Source of the DNA: CS4-C045 sp963844115
GTDB taxonomy: Bacteria > Planctomycetota > Planctomycetia > Pirellulales > UBA7805
Reading direction: 5' to 3'
Length of the DNA stretch: 64,000 nucleotides
NCBI GenBank assembly: GCA_963844115.1
Contig: CAWJNN010000009.1
Coordinates: forward strand, 1-64,000
Shown: piece by piece, positions 26,209 through 34,601 of the stretch
Numbering within the stretch: position 1 is the first letter of the stretch
How the letters are laid out: every line of letters starts with the position of its first letter
Notes under the pieces: generated by a model
What the model saw: only the letters and a program-made list of their open reading frames with translations
Databases searched by the model: none
What the model was told of the DNA's origin: nothing
Program-made: the position numbers and the translations under genes

Positions 26209-26914
26209 ATGGCCATCAACGACTTTGCTCTACTGGCGGATGCAGAGGACTGGTTGCGATTAATCGTGCCGGCCGTATTCGTCATCATTTGGGTGATCAG
26301 CCAGATCGCTTCCCTGGGCGGTGGAAACAAGAACGCTGGGCCGCGACATCTGCCACAGCAACCGAAAGCTGGGCTGGCGCGGGAAATCGAGTCCTTTCTG
26401 AATCAGGTAAAGAAAGGGCAGGCGGCTGATGGGGGCGGGCCGAAGCCCGTCGCTGCGCAACCTCAGGCGCCGCGCCAGCAACCAAACCGTCCACGTCGCG
26501 AGCCGTTACAGCCGCAGCGAGCGCACAAACCACTGAGGCCAGCGCGCCGAAGTCGTTGAAGCAGAACTTGTCGAGCCACAGCTTGCCCGCCGAGGAACCA
26601 CCAAAGAAACGTTGCGGCAACGTGGAGCGAGGCGAGACAAGCAGCGGCAGGAGCCCAAGCCTTCAGCGCGGGACGCCGTTGATCAAGCCGACGAGAGGAT
26701 GACCGAACGACTTCATCAGGCGTTCGACCGCGATCTAGGTGAACTGGTTGACACGTCCGATGATGGTCGCAACAAAGACATGTCATCCGATCAGGTCGAC
26801 ATGCCGGCGATTCCTACGACCGCAGAGGCCGTCCGCGACATGTTGGCTTCACCCGAGTCGATCCGCACCGCTGTGATTCTCAGCGAGATTCTCCGGCGAC
26901 CCGGCCCGCTTTGA
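26209..26914 (+). CDS. Membrane-anchored low-complexity hypothetical protein, frameshifted
   Basis: The N-terminus has one membrane helix (LIVPAVFVIIWVISQIASL) followed by a Pro/Gln/Arg-rich linker. Reading stops near 26559, but one frame over the sequence continues from about 26545 as AEVVEAELVEPQLARRGTTK and then a charged tail (DERMTERLHQAFDRDLGELV) ending ILSEILRRPGP at 26914. Joined it is about 234 residues: anchor, disordered linker, C-terminal helix. This plan is common in planctomycetes. Function unknown. The stop nearly touches the next gene's start. Confidence 0.5.
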
Positions 26915-26916
26915 CG

Positions 26917-27834
26917 ATGGACATCTCTCCGGAGCGCACGAAGCTAGGTTGGGTCGGGACCGGTGTGATGGGCGTCCGCATGTGCGGACACCTGATCGAC
27001 GCCGGTTTCGCGATGGCGATCTACAGCCGGACAAGTGCCAAGGCGAAGCCGCTGCTGGATAAGGGCGCGGTGTGGGCGAGCAGTCCACGTGCGGTGGCGG
27101 AAGCCTCGGATGTGATTTTCACAATGGTTGGATTTCCCGAAGACGTTCATGAAGTCGTGTTGGGCAGTGAGGGGGTGCTGAGCGGCTGCAAGGCAGGTAA
27201 CCTGATCGTCGATATGACAACCAGTCGCCCAGCACTTGCGATTGAAATCGCCCAAAGAGCGCTCGCGAAAAATGTCATTAGCCTGGACGCCCCGGTGTCG
27301 GGCGGTGACGTTGGCGCACGTGAAGCGCGACTGTCGATCATGATCGGCGGCGATCGTGAAGCGATTGAGGCTTTGCAACCGTGTTGGGAGGCGATGGGAA
27401 AGACGATGGTCCGCCAAGGCGGGCCGGGAGCCGGTCAGCATACGAAAATGGTGAATCAAACGCTGATTGCCAGCGGAATGATCGGCGTATGCGAGGCGTT
27501 GCTGTATGGCTACCGTGCCGGTCTGGATCTAGACAAAGTGTTGGAGTCGGTCGCCTCGGGAGCGGCGGGGAGTTGGTCCCTGTCCAACCTGGGCCCGAGA
27601 ATTATCGCCAACGACTTCGAACCCGGCTTTTTCGTCGAACATTTCATCAAGGACATGGGAATCGCGCTGGCGGAAGCGAAGCGGATGGGTCTGGCCTTAC
27701 CCGGCCTGGCATTGGCCCAGCAACTCTATCTCGCACTTGCCGCTCAAGGTCATGCGAAGAGCGGTACGCATGCTTTGGAACTCGCCTTGGCGTCCTCATC
27801 CGGAATCGACTGGCGCGATCGGGATAGGGGCTGA
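26917..27834 (+). CDS. 3-hydroxyisobutyrate dehydrogenase-family NAD(P) oxidoreductase
   Basis: 305 residues. Dinucleotide motif GWVGTGVMGVRMCGHLIDAG, substrate-site signature LDAPVSGGDVGAREARLSIM, and catalytic lysine in GAGQHTKMVNQTLIA. The C-terminal helical domain ends SSGIDWRD. The family oxidises beta-hydroxyacids such as 3-hydroxyisobutyrate, tartronate semialdehyde or related compounds; which one cannot be told from sequence. ATG at 26917 is used (TTG at 26911 also in frame). It follows the hypothetical gene by two bases. Confidence 0.87.
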   Translation: MDISPERTKLGWVGTGVMGVRMCGHLIDAGFAMAIYSRTSAKAKPLLDKGAVWASSPRAVAEASDVIFTMVGFPEDVHEVVLGSEGVLSGCKAGNLIVDMTTSRPALAIEIAQRALAKNVISLDAPVSGGDVGAREARLSIMIGGDREAIEALQPCWEAMGKTMVRQGGPGAGQHTKMVNQTLIASGMIGVCEALLYGYRAGLDLDKVLESVASGAAGSWSLSNLGPRIIANDFEPGFFVEHFIKDMGIALAEAKRMGLALPGLALAQQLYLALAAQGHAKSGTHALELALASSSGIDWRDRDRG

Positions 27835-27895
27835 ATTGTAGGCAGGGGAGTGGGTCCCACTTGCCAAGCAGGACCTACCTCCAGGTTAACGCGAG

Positions 27896-27983
27896 AGGGT
27901 CGGGAGTCGTCTTTCCTGGCGGCAGATCCCTTGCCAGAACGCGCATGATTTTTCGTCCGCCAGGAAAAACGACTCCCGACCCT
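27896..27983. repeat. Large inverted repeat (27-base arms)
   Basis: AGGGTCGGGAGTCGTC at the left arm start and GACTCCCGACCCT at the right arm end; the arms at 27896-27922 and 27957-27983 differ at few positions (CTTTCC against the complement of GGAAAAA). The loop is about 34 bases. The element fills most of the gap between two + strand genes. It looks like a genome-wide palindromic repeat rather than a simple terminator. Confidence 0.8.
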
Positions 27984-28118
27984 GTTAGAGTATCCATCGC
28001 CGCCAGAGGCGATATTGTTGTTTCGCCATGATAACGGGGAAAAGACGCCTTGCGAGGGTGTTGGTTCAGTCCCTAGAATGACGGGTTCGTCTTTCTCAAC
28101 TCGAATTCGGAGAACCGT

Positions 28119-28208
28119 GTGGGTACCAAGAAAACCGGTAAAGGCCGCCGCAAAGTCGGTCGCAAGAAGCGGCGGATGCGTGCGAAGATTCGGCATCGCA
28201 AGAAATAG
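28119..28208 (+). CDS. 29-residue, very basic mini-protein (possible bS22/COX24-like ribosomal protein)
   Basis: A GTG at 28119 preceded by GGAG with a six-base spacing, then 29 codons to TAG at 28208. Seventeen of 29 residues are Lys or Arg. The core VGRKKRRMRAKIRHRKK recalls the KKRRKRM-type core of AURKAIP1/COX24 domain proteins (bS22 in mycobacteria), which bind rRNA. The clear ribosome-binding site and the stop right after the basic run support a real gene. It is too short for most gene finders. Ribosomal identity is an inference from composition and motif only. Confidence 0.6.
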   Translation: MGTKKTGKGRRKVGRKKRRMRAKIRHRKK

Positions 28209-28301
28209 AAACTATCCGTTTGCCGGTTATCAAAGGGCCCTTCGGTGCCGCGCTGGGTAGAACGGAGATCCTCTCCGACTCATCGATGACGACGGATCGC
28301 G

Positions 28302-29182
28302 ATGCGAATTCAAACGGCGACACCCGCTCGACAGCTGGCCAGCATCTCTTCGCGGTTCTGTAATCCTTGGTGCGACCGCGCCGCTGGTGACTGGCCGCGC
28401 CCGATGGCGCCGCTTTCTCGTGATCGATGTGCGACGGCCGCTAGCGACGCGCCGGAGGACGAAGGGGCCATGCTCGCTCGGCTGGAAGCCGTTATGCTGC
28501 TTGCCAACGAGCCGCTGAATACGCGCAAACTCGCTCAGCTGGCCAGCCTGGAAGATGGAACGAAGGCCCGCATGCTGTTGCGCCAGCTGAATGAACGCTA
28601 CGACTCCGCCGCGAGAGCGTTTCGGGTCGAAGAGGTGGCGGGGGGCTACCAGTTGCGGACGCGCCCGAATTTGCCCGCTGGATTCGTCGAATGGTCGGTG
28701 CGCCGCCGGAAATCCGGATGTCCGCCCCATCGCTGGAAACTTTGGCCGTTGTTGCCTATCGCCAACCCGTGCTGCGAGCCGAAATTGAGGCCGTGCGAGG
28801 TGTCCAATGTGGCGAGATTTTGCGGCAACTCATGGAGCGTGGTATGGTTCGGATTGCCGGTCGAGCCCATGAACTGGGGCGGCCATTCCTGTATGGTACC
28901 ACTCGAAGATTTTTGCAGGTCTTTGGGCTGCGGAGTCTTGACGAATTGCCACGGGCCTCTATGCTGCGAACGTCGAGTTTGGATGTATATTATGGAGGCG
29001 ATTCTGAGGAACCATTCGACGAAGCCACAGCGGGTGACGAAGACGCGAACGGGCTGGTCGACGAGCTCGATGATGATGGCGACTTCGACGAAGATGAAGA
29101 CGAAGATGACCTCGACGAAGACGATGATGACGAAGACGAAGATGACGAAGACGAAGATGAAGATGATGACGAAGAAGTTTAA
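28302..29182 (+). CDS. scpB: Segregation and condensation protein B, with acidic tail, frameshifted
   Basis: Two winged-helix domains of ScpB are visible: LARLEAVMLLANEPLNTRKL with RVEEVAGGYQLRTRP, then SAPSLETLAVVAYRQPVLRA and RGMVRIAGRAHELGRPFLYG. The frame breaks near 28669, where one C appears to be missing (restoring it gives RPQFARWIRRMVG). ScpB binds ScpA and the SMC kleisin ring and aids chromosome segregation. After the conserved domain comes a tail of about 40 Asp/Glu residues, not found in standard ScpB. scpA and smc are not in the window. Confidence 0.82.
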
Positions 29183-29212
29183 CGGTACAAGAACTGGGAG
29201 TGACTTGGAAAG

Positions 29213-29533
29213 ATGAATAAAGCCTTGCCAGTGATGGTTCGGATTGTTGATGAGGAGGGTCTGTTGCCAGCAAGCGATCAGCAAGCGTACGGACTGCAGG
29301 ACGAATATGAAGTCGCCGAGTTTGCCGACGAATTTGATGACGATGATTCGGACGAGGATGAGGATGGCGACTACGACGACGACGACGAAGAAGATGATGA
29401 CTTTGAAGAAGAAGAATGGCAAGAAGTCGAAGAAGATAGCGACGAAGATGACGACGAATGGGACGACGATGAAGACGACTGGGACGACGATGATGATGAC
29501 GACGATGATTGGGAGGACGAAGAGGACGAGTAA
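29213..29533 (+). CDS. Highly acidic, probably disordered protein
   Basis: 106 residues, more than half Asp or Glu, with a short ordered-looking N-terminus (NKALPVMVRIVDEEGLLPAS) and scattered tryptophans in the acidic part (EWDDDEDDWDD). It follows scpB, whose own C-terminus is similarly acidic, by 30 bp and probably shares its transcript. Possible roles are nucleic-acid mimicry, histone-like chaperoning or ion binding, all speculative. The acidic composition is even on this strand only; the reverse strand reads as low-complexity shadow. Confidence 0.6.
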   Translation: MNKALPVMVRIVDEEGLLPASDQQAYGLQDEYEVAEFADEFDDDDSDEDEDGDYDDDDEEDDDFEEEEWQEVEEDSDEDDDEWDDDEDDWDDDDDDDDDWEDEEDE

Positions 29534-29595
29534 TAAATCGCCGTCGTGTCTTGACGATACGGCGACGGTTTAACAAGAGGACGGCTTAACTACCC

Positions 29596-29684
29596 CTCGT
29601 GTAGCTACAACCGCTCGTGTAGCTACAACCGCTCGTGTAGCTACAACCGCTCGTGTAGCTACAACCGCTCGTGTAGCTACGCCC
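29596..29684. repeat. 18-bp tandem repeat, nearly five copies
   Basis: CTCGTGTAGCTACAACCG is repeated at 29596, 29614, 29632, 29650 and (partial) 29668. Each unit contains the palindrome GTAGCTAC. It lies between the convergent acidic-protein and fhcB genes. Confidence 0.93.
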
Positions 29685-29712
29685 TCTCGATGCAGCGTTG
29701 GCTGAAAAGTCT

Positions 29713-31047
29713 CTATTGGAAATCGGCTGCCTTTATCTGGCGAACTCGTTTTTCCAACTCGTTCAACACCTTAAAGTCGCTGGGGTGCGGCGACTCGAAC
29801 GCCGGGCGCAACGGGATGGGAACGTCGTCCATACGGTAGACCGTACCCCCCGTGTTAATTCCGTAGGTCGCCACCTTGAACGAAACGGCGGCCGCCTTGG
29901 TGGTGGGGGTATCTTTTGGATCGAGCGCAATGAAGGGGATGCTGGCCAGGTGTTCTCGCGCCGCCTGCGGGAAATTCGCCAGCGGGTCGCTCGCAATAAT
30001 CAACGCCGCGTCGGCCTCACCGCGTCCCAGCGTATCCGCCGTCGTGTACTCGCCAGGGTTAAATCGCGGATAGCCACGTGACAGGTTCACGCCAAACGGG
30101 TACCCGGTGCGCCACGCCACCACATTGTCCGCACCAGTGACATTACCGTGGCCCCGATTCGGCTTGGCGATAAATCGCGTATGAGTGTTCATGTCGCGGG
30201 TTAACGCCAGCAATGCCTCGCTGTTACAGTGTTTCCCACGCGTCATGGTGAGACCCATTCCGAAAAAGATGGCGCCAAACTTGGCTGCTTTCATCCGCTG
30301 CATCAGGTCATCCCACGTAGACAGCGGGACCCCCGTTTCACGCTCGACCTGTTCCTCATCCAGCGGCAAATCGCGGGCTAGCGCACGTAGTGTCCACAGC
30401 GCCTCGAAATCCTTTCGAGGTTTGATCTGAATGAAGATATCCGCAGCCTTGGCGCTCTTCGTTTTGCGAACGTCGACGAGGACACAAGTTCGATCTTTGC
30501 GGCCGTTGGGAACGAACAGACCTTTTGGCATCAGGCTGTACTTGGTGAAATGCCTCGGATGACTTTCGGCCGGATTGCTACCCCAGAACATGATCATGTC
30601 GCCACGATTCGCCACTTCACCCAAAGTGCAGGTGACTTCGCCGACACCCTGAAATGCCATTCCCGATGGGCCATGGCAGACGCTGGTCGTGGTGTCGATA
30701 TTCCCGCCGATCCAATCCGCAATGGCAACGGCTTTGCGTTGCGCTTCGCATGGCGAATCGCTTAACCCATACACTTGCGGGTATTTTGCGTTACAGAGGA
30801 TGTCGGCGGCACGCTGGATCGCATCTTCAAAGGATGCGGGCTGGCCATCGATCAGGCAACTAGGACCCTCCTCGATTTCATGGTTCAAGAACCAGGCCTT
30901 GCCCAACACACAGGCCCGCTTGGCCTCCGTGATCGTGTGTCCTTCAACTTTCAGGTCAATGTCGTCGCAAACACACCCGCAAAAGGTACAGGTCGCGTCC
31001 CTGACGATTTTGATTTCGGCGTTCGGGTTGTCTACAGCAGTAGTCAT
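29713..31047 (-). CDS. fhcB: Formylmethanofuran dehydrogenase subunit B-like protein (FhcB)
   Basis: 444 residues. It has the N-terminal 4Fe-4S cysteines CTFCGCVCDDI, the active-site region VCHGPSGMAFQG (cysteine, not selenocysteine), MFWGSNPAESHPRHFTKYSL, and RGHGNVTGADNVVAWRTGYP, all typical of the FwdB/FmdB family. In bacteria with tetrahydromethanopterin C1 pathways the Fhc complex handles formyl transfer and hydrolysis; bacterial FhcB is thought to have lost molybdopterin catalysis, but here the Fe-S cysteines are kept. fhcA, fhcC and the transferase fhcD/ftr are not in the window. Confidence 0.87.
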   Translation of the reverse strand: MTTAVDNPNAEIKIVRDATCTFCGCVCDDIDLKVEGHTITEAKRACVLGKAWFLNHEIEEGPSCLIDGQPASFEDAIQRAADILCNAKYPQVYGLSDSPCEAQRKAVAIADWIGGNIDTTTSVCHGPSGMAFQGVGEVTCTLGEVANRGDMIMFWGSNPAESHPRHFTKYSLMPKGLFVPNGRKDRTCVLVDVRKTKSAKAADIFIQIKPRKDFEALWTLRALARDLPLDEEQVERETGVPLSTWDDLMQRMKAAKFGAIFFGMGLTMTRGKHCNSEALLALTRDMNTHTRFIAKPNRGHGNVTGADNVVAWRTGYPFGVNLSRGYPRFNPGEYTTADTLGRGEADAALIIASDPLANFPQAAREHLASIPFIALDPKDTPTTKAAAVSFKVATYGINTGGTVYRMDDVPIPLRPAFESPHPSDFKVLNELEKRVRQIKAADFQ

Positions 31048-31216
31048 GACGAGTACGAGTTACGGGTTACGGGTTGCGTGATTCGGGTTACGGAGTTCGG
31101 GTTACGGAGTTCGGGATAGGGGGACGGGTTGCGTGATTCGGGAATGCGGTTTGCGGATTACAGATGTCCCGCTACTCGCATCTCGTATCCCGCTACTCGC
31201 ATCTCGTATCTTACAT
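31048..31216. repeat. Low-complexity short repeats between fhcB and the FwdD-like gene
   Basis: GTTACGG/GAGTTCGGG units recur at about 31058-31140, and CCCGCTACTCGCATCTCGTAT occurs twice in a row near 31169-31211. No gene is supported. Confidence 0.8.
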
Positions 31217-31558
31217 CTAGATCTTTTCGAGTTCGACATCCAGGCCTTTGCTGGTGGGCATTCCCGAACCGTGGGTATCGGCGCCCATTAGTTGGCTGGA
31301 CAGGTCACCATACGCGATAAAGAGCATTCCCGACGGCAGTTCATCCCGTTTGGCCGCCTTCACCGCCGCTTCGATCTGACCGGTTTCGCTGGTGACACGC
31401 ACTTTGTCGCCGTCGCTCAGGGCCAGGCGATCCATGTCATCGGCGGCGAGCAGCAGCGTGTTGATCTCGTCTTGATAGGTTTTCCCAAATTTTCCTTCGC
31501 TGATCCCACAGCCTTGTTTGCTAGTCCGGCCCGGGATCAGAATAAATGTCTCGCTCAT
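31217..31558 (-). CDS. FwdD-like molybdopterin-dinucleotide-binding protein
   Basis: 113 residues: FILIPGRTSKQGCGISEGK, NTLLLAADDMDRLALSDGD (the double-psi barrel start), VRVTSETGQIEAAVKAAKRD, LPSGMLFIAYGDLSSQLMGA and SGMPTSKGLDVELE match the small molybdopterin-dinucleotide-binding subunit D of formylmethanofuran dehydrogenase. It lies directly upstream of fhcB on the same strand with a 170-bp repeat-filled gap. Its presence together with the Fe-S cysteines in FhcB suggests that this bacterium may retain a molybdenum or tungsten enzyme rather than only the hydrolytic complex. Confidence 0.82.
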   Translation of the reverse strand: MSETFILIPGRTSKQGCGISEGKFGKTYQDEINTLLLAADDMDRLALSDGDKVRVTSETGQIEAAVKAAKRDELPSGMLFIAYGDLSSQLMGADTHGSGMPTSKGLDVELEKI

Positions 31559-31653
31559 AGAGTTGTCATTCGCGTCGGCGAGGCTGGAGGTCGTCGAAGG
31601 TGTGCGTTCTGATTATGTCATAGCCACCTAAGGTTTGCCAGTGCTTTCATGAC

Positions 31654-32475
31654 CTACGGGGTCCGTTTGCGGAACACAAACAGCTTCTGCGTGCCGTAGT
31701 CGCCAGCTGCCGGCAGGGTCGCAAACCAGCGGTTCCAATGCGTATCGGGATCGGCGACCGCTTGATCGCGATTCACTAGCTGCGCGATCAACGGCTTGAT
31801 GACACGCGTGCCCACAAAATAGGTGCTGGCGAAATTTGCGATTTCGACAAGTTCAGCCTCAGTGTCCAGAACCTTACAGACGGCGTCTTCATCAAGGTAG
31901 CAATTGAAGGCCGGTTCCGGGATCGGACCCAGTCCCCACTCGCTTCGAAAAGCGTTCAGCTTTTGGTGGCCCTGAATGGTCGCCTCGGACAACAACAGCA
32001 ATCCACCAGGTCGCACCGTTCGCATCGCTTCTCGAAGTCCTCGTTGTTGGTTTTCCCAGTTCTCCAGGTTGATGACGACTCGGATGACGATTGTCTTGTC
32101 GAAGGAACCAGTGGTTACGTCCAGCCCGGTAATATCACCGACGTCAAAGCTGGTGCGACTGCGGACCGAGTCGGGAACGGTGGTTAGCCGCTCGCGGGCC
32201 TGACGAATCATTTCGGGAACGTAGTCCAGACCCTGAATGTGAATCGACGCCCGCTGCGCCAGCTGTATGGTCGAAAAACCGTTTGCGCATCCGATATCGA
32301 GCACTCGATCGCCCGCCTCCAGGTATTCGGCGATTTTCGCGATCTCCAAATCGATGACATGACTGTCGGACCATGACGCAGCATGACTCGTTCCGTGTTG
32401 TTGCGCCTGTTCGGCCCAAAAACCGCGGATTTGCGCCAGATCGAACTTGGGCGGTTTGACGGCGGTGGCTGACAT
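31654..32475 (-). CDS. Class I SAM-dependent methyltransferase
   Basis: 273 residues. SAM motif I is VLDIGCANGFSTIQLA, followed by IQGLDYVPEMIRQARERL, FDVGDITGLDV and VRPGGLLLLSEAT. The pattern is that of ubiE/small-molecule methyltransferases. C-terminal residues FNCYLDEDAVCKVL and FASTYFVGTRVIKPLI may shape the substrate site. Just upstream is an RffA-like sugar aminotransferase on the same strand about 70 bp away, so it may modify a sugar or polysaccharide precursor. Substrate unknown. Confidence 0.85.
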   Translation of the reverse strand: MSATAVKPPKFDLAQIRGFWAEQAQQHGTSHAASWSDSHVIDLEIAKIAEYLEAGDRVLDIGCANGFSTIQLAQRASIHIQGLDYVPEMIRQARERLTTVPDSVRSRTSFDVGDITGLDVTTGSFDKTIVIRVVINLENWENQQRGLREAMRTVRPGGLLLLSEATIQGHQKLNAFRSEWGLGPIPEPAFNCYLDEDAVCKVLDTEAELVEIANFASTYFVGTRVIKPLIAQLVNRDQAVADPDTHWNRWFATLPAAGDYGTQKLFVFRKRTP

Positions 32476-32543
32476 GCTTGCTTCCTCTTGGCGAAGTTTG
32501 GGCCTTTACGGGCGATCAAATGTTCGAGCGGGCTTGCTGCTGG

Positions 32544-33704
32544 TCAGGCGGCGAGACGGTTGTTCCGGCGACCCAACAAGAAACTGCGGATTTCGGTGAC
32601 AATCATTTCCTGCGCTTTGCGCGTTAGCTCGTGGTAGAAGGGTAGCCGCAACAAGCAGCGGCTGACGCGTTCCGTCACCGGAAGATCGCCGTCGTTGTAG
32701 CCGAACGTCCGACCGACGGGCGAAAGGTGAAGCGGGATGTAATGAAATACGGCATGGATATCGCGGCTTCGCAGGTGGTCAAGCAGCGCGTTGCGCGTCG
32801 GGCCGTCTTCCAATAAAATGTAGAACATGTGGTAGTTGCTCTGACATCCTGAGGGAATATGGGGACGTTGCAGAATGCCCGCTTGTTGCAGATCCTCGAG
32901 CAGAAAACTGTAGCGCGCGTAGATCTGCCGTCGCCGGTCGGCGATCTCGTCCATCATTTCCAGCTGACCGTACAAAAACGCGCAGGCGATCTCGCTGGGG
33001 ACATAGGAACTACCAATATCGACCCAGGTGTATTTGTCGACTTCACCTCGAAAGAACTGGCTGCGATTCGTACCCTTGTCACGGATAATTTCCGCGCGCT
33101 GGATGAATTGCGGGTCGTTGATTGCCAACGCCCCACCTTCGCCGCACATGTAGTTTTTTGTTTCATGGAAGCTGAACGTGCCGAAGTGTCCCAACGAGCC
33201 AAGCGACTGTTTTCCGTAGCTTGCGTTCACGCCTTGAGCGGCGTCTTCAACTACCCACAAGTCATGCCTGGCGGCCAACTGCAGCAGAGTGTCCATCTCG
33301 GCACTGACTCCCGCGTAATGGACCGGAAAGATCGCTTTTGTGGCTGGCGTGATGGCTGACTCGACCAACCGCTCGTCCAAATTGAGCGTATCGGGACGGA
33401 TGTCAACAAAGACCGGTTTGGCGCCGACTCGGCAGATGGCCGATGCGGTCGACACAAAAGTGTACGACGGCAGAATAACTTCGTCGCCGGGCCCCAGGCC
33501 ACACAGAATCCCCGCCATTTCCAAAGCGGAGGTGCAGGAGGGCGTCATCAGGATCTTGCCGACACCGAATCGCTGTTCCATCAATGCCGCACAGCAGCGC
33601 GTAAAATGGCCGTCGCCACCGATGTTGCCCAGCGCGACGGCCTGCGCGATGTAGTACAATTCTTTTCCGGCAATGAACGGCTTGTTGAACGGTATCTTAG
33701 ACAA
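32544..33704 (-). CDS. rffA: dTDP-4-amino-4,6-dideoxygalactose transaminase
   Basis: 386 residues of the DegT/DnrJ/EryC1 family. IPFNKPFIAGKELYYIAQAV at the N-terminus is characteristic of WecE/RffA. The PLP site has SCTSALEMAGIL, VVEDAAQGVNASYGKQ and the lysine in FSFHETKNYMCGEGGAL. C-terminal SNYHMFYILLEDG and FHYIPLHLSPVG also match. It makes dTDP-4-amino-4,6-dideoxygalactose, a precursor of surface polysaccharides. The rest of the pathway (RmlA, RmlB, glycosyltransferases) is not in the window. Confidence 0.9.
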   Translation of the reverse strand: MSKIPFNKPFIAGKELYYIAQAVALGNIGGDGHFTRCCAALMEQRFGVGKILMTPSCTSALEMAGILCGLGPGDEVILPSYTFVSTASAICRVGAKPVFVDIRPDTLNLDERLVESAITPATKAIFPVHYAGVSAEMDTLLQLAARHDLWVVEDAAQGVNASYGKQSLGSLGHFGTFSFHETKNYMCGEGGALAINDPQFIQRAEIIRDKGTNRSQFFRGEVDKYTWVDIGSSYVPSEIACAFLYGQLEMMDEIADRRRQIYARYSFLLEDLQQAGILQRPHIPSGCQSNYHMFYILLEDGPTRNALLDHLRSRDIHAVFHYIPLHLSPVGRTFGYNDGDLPVTERVSRCLLRLPFYHELTRKAQEMIVTEIRSFLLGRRNNRLAA

Positions 33705-33848
33705 CGCCGCACATCCTTGTGCAAGGTGATGATGGGCTTGTGTAGGGTGATAATGGGATACACGGGCCTAACTTTAACAAGTTAACACACGGCCCATGCG
33801 CGAACCAACAGCATTCATTGTGAGTCACAGATGCTAGCATGACCCTGT

Positions 33849-34559
33849 ATGTTTGAGATGGAATCCGACAGCGAAGAACCTGATCGAGTACGCCGGGAAA
33901 TGCGGGATCATTTTCCGGAAGTCCAGCCGATTGAACCACAGCGTGTTGTATTATTGGGCGTCTTGCTGGAAGGCGGATTGGTAGCGGTGGCGTTGGTACT
34001 AGGTTGGCTCTGCAACTACCGGCCTTTGGCGACATTTCCCGTTTCTTTCGACGGCGTTCTGGAAGGACTCTGGCTCGGCCTCGTGGCCACGGTGCCGATG
34101 TTGATCGGTTTGTGGCTGATCAATCGCTATCCGATCGGACCGTTTGATGATCTGAAACGGATCGTGGACCGGATGGTACTGCCGCTGTTCCGCGGCGTGG
34201 GCGTGCTCGGTTTTGCGGCGATCAGCATTCTGGCCGGGCTGGGTGAAGAACTGTTGTTTCGTGGATTCCTGCAGGGTGCCCTGGCCGAGGCGTTGTGTGA
34301 ACGGATCAGCCCGCTGGCCGCCAACGTTAGCGCGGTGATGGCGGCGAGCGTCCTATTCGGCTTGATGCACCCGATCACCAGATTTTATGCGATTCTCTGT
34401 TTTGGAGTTGGGATTTATCTGGGTTGCCTGTGGATCTTGACCGGAAATCTCTTGGCACCTATCGTTGCGCACGCCCTTTATGACTTCGTCGCGCTCGTCT
34501 TTTTGACCCGCGGTAGTAGCCAGGTTGCTTCCAGTTTGCGAGAATCAACTTCGCTGTAA
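33849..34559 (+). CDS. CPBP-family intramembrane metalloprotease
   Basis: 236 residues with six or so membrane segments. The CPBP motifs are present: LAGLGEELLFRGFLQGALAE (EExxxR), VLFGLMHP (FxxxxH) and LAPIVAHALYDFVALVFL (HxxxD). The family includes CAAX prenyl proteases and bacteriocin-processing or immunity proteins. A charged N-terminal 30 residues precede the first helix. It stands alone and no substrate can be named. Confidence 0.87.
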   Translation: MFEMESDSEEPDRVRREMRDHFPEVQPIEPQRVVLLGVLLEGGLVAVALVLGWLCNYRPLATFPVSFDGVLEGLWLGLVATVPMLIGLWLINRYPIGPFDDLKRIVDRMVLPLFRGVGVLGFAAISILAGLGEELLFRGFLQGALAEALCERISPLAANVSAVMAASVLFGLMHPITRFYAILCFGVGIYLGCLWILTGNLLAPIVAHALYDFVALVFLTRGSSQVASSLRESTSL

Positions 34560-34601
34560 TTGGTCGCACGTTCGTCCCGCTAATCTGCAAAGGATGAAAC
34601 C

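Noticed and set aside
28959..29576. Minus-strand Arg/His/Leu-rich open frames opposite scpB tail and the acidic gene
   Set aside because: They are the complement of Asp/Glu codon runs and show no protein-family features.
30930..30970. Selenocysteine in FhcB
   Set aside because: The active-site position is an ordinary Cys codon in VCHGPS and no in-frame UGA is present.
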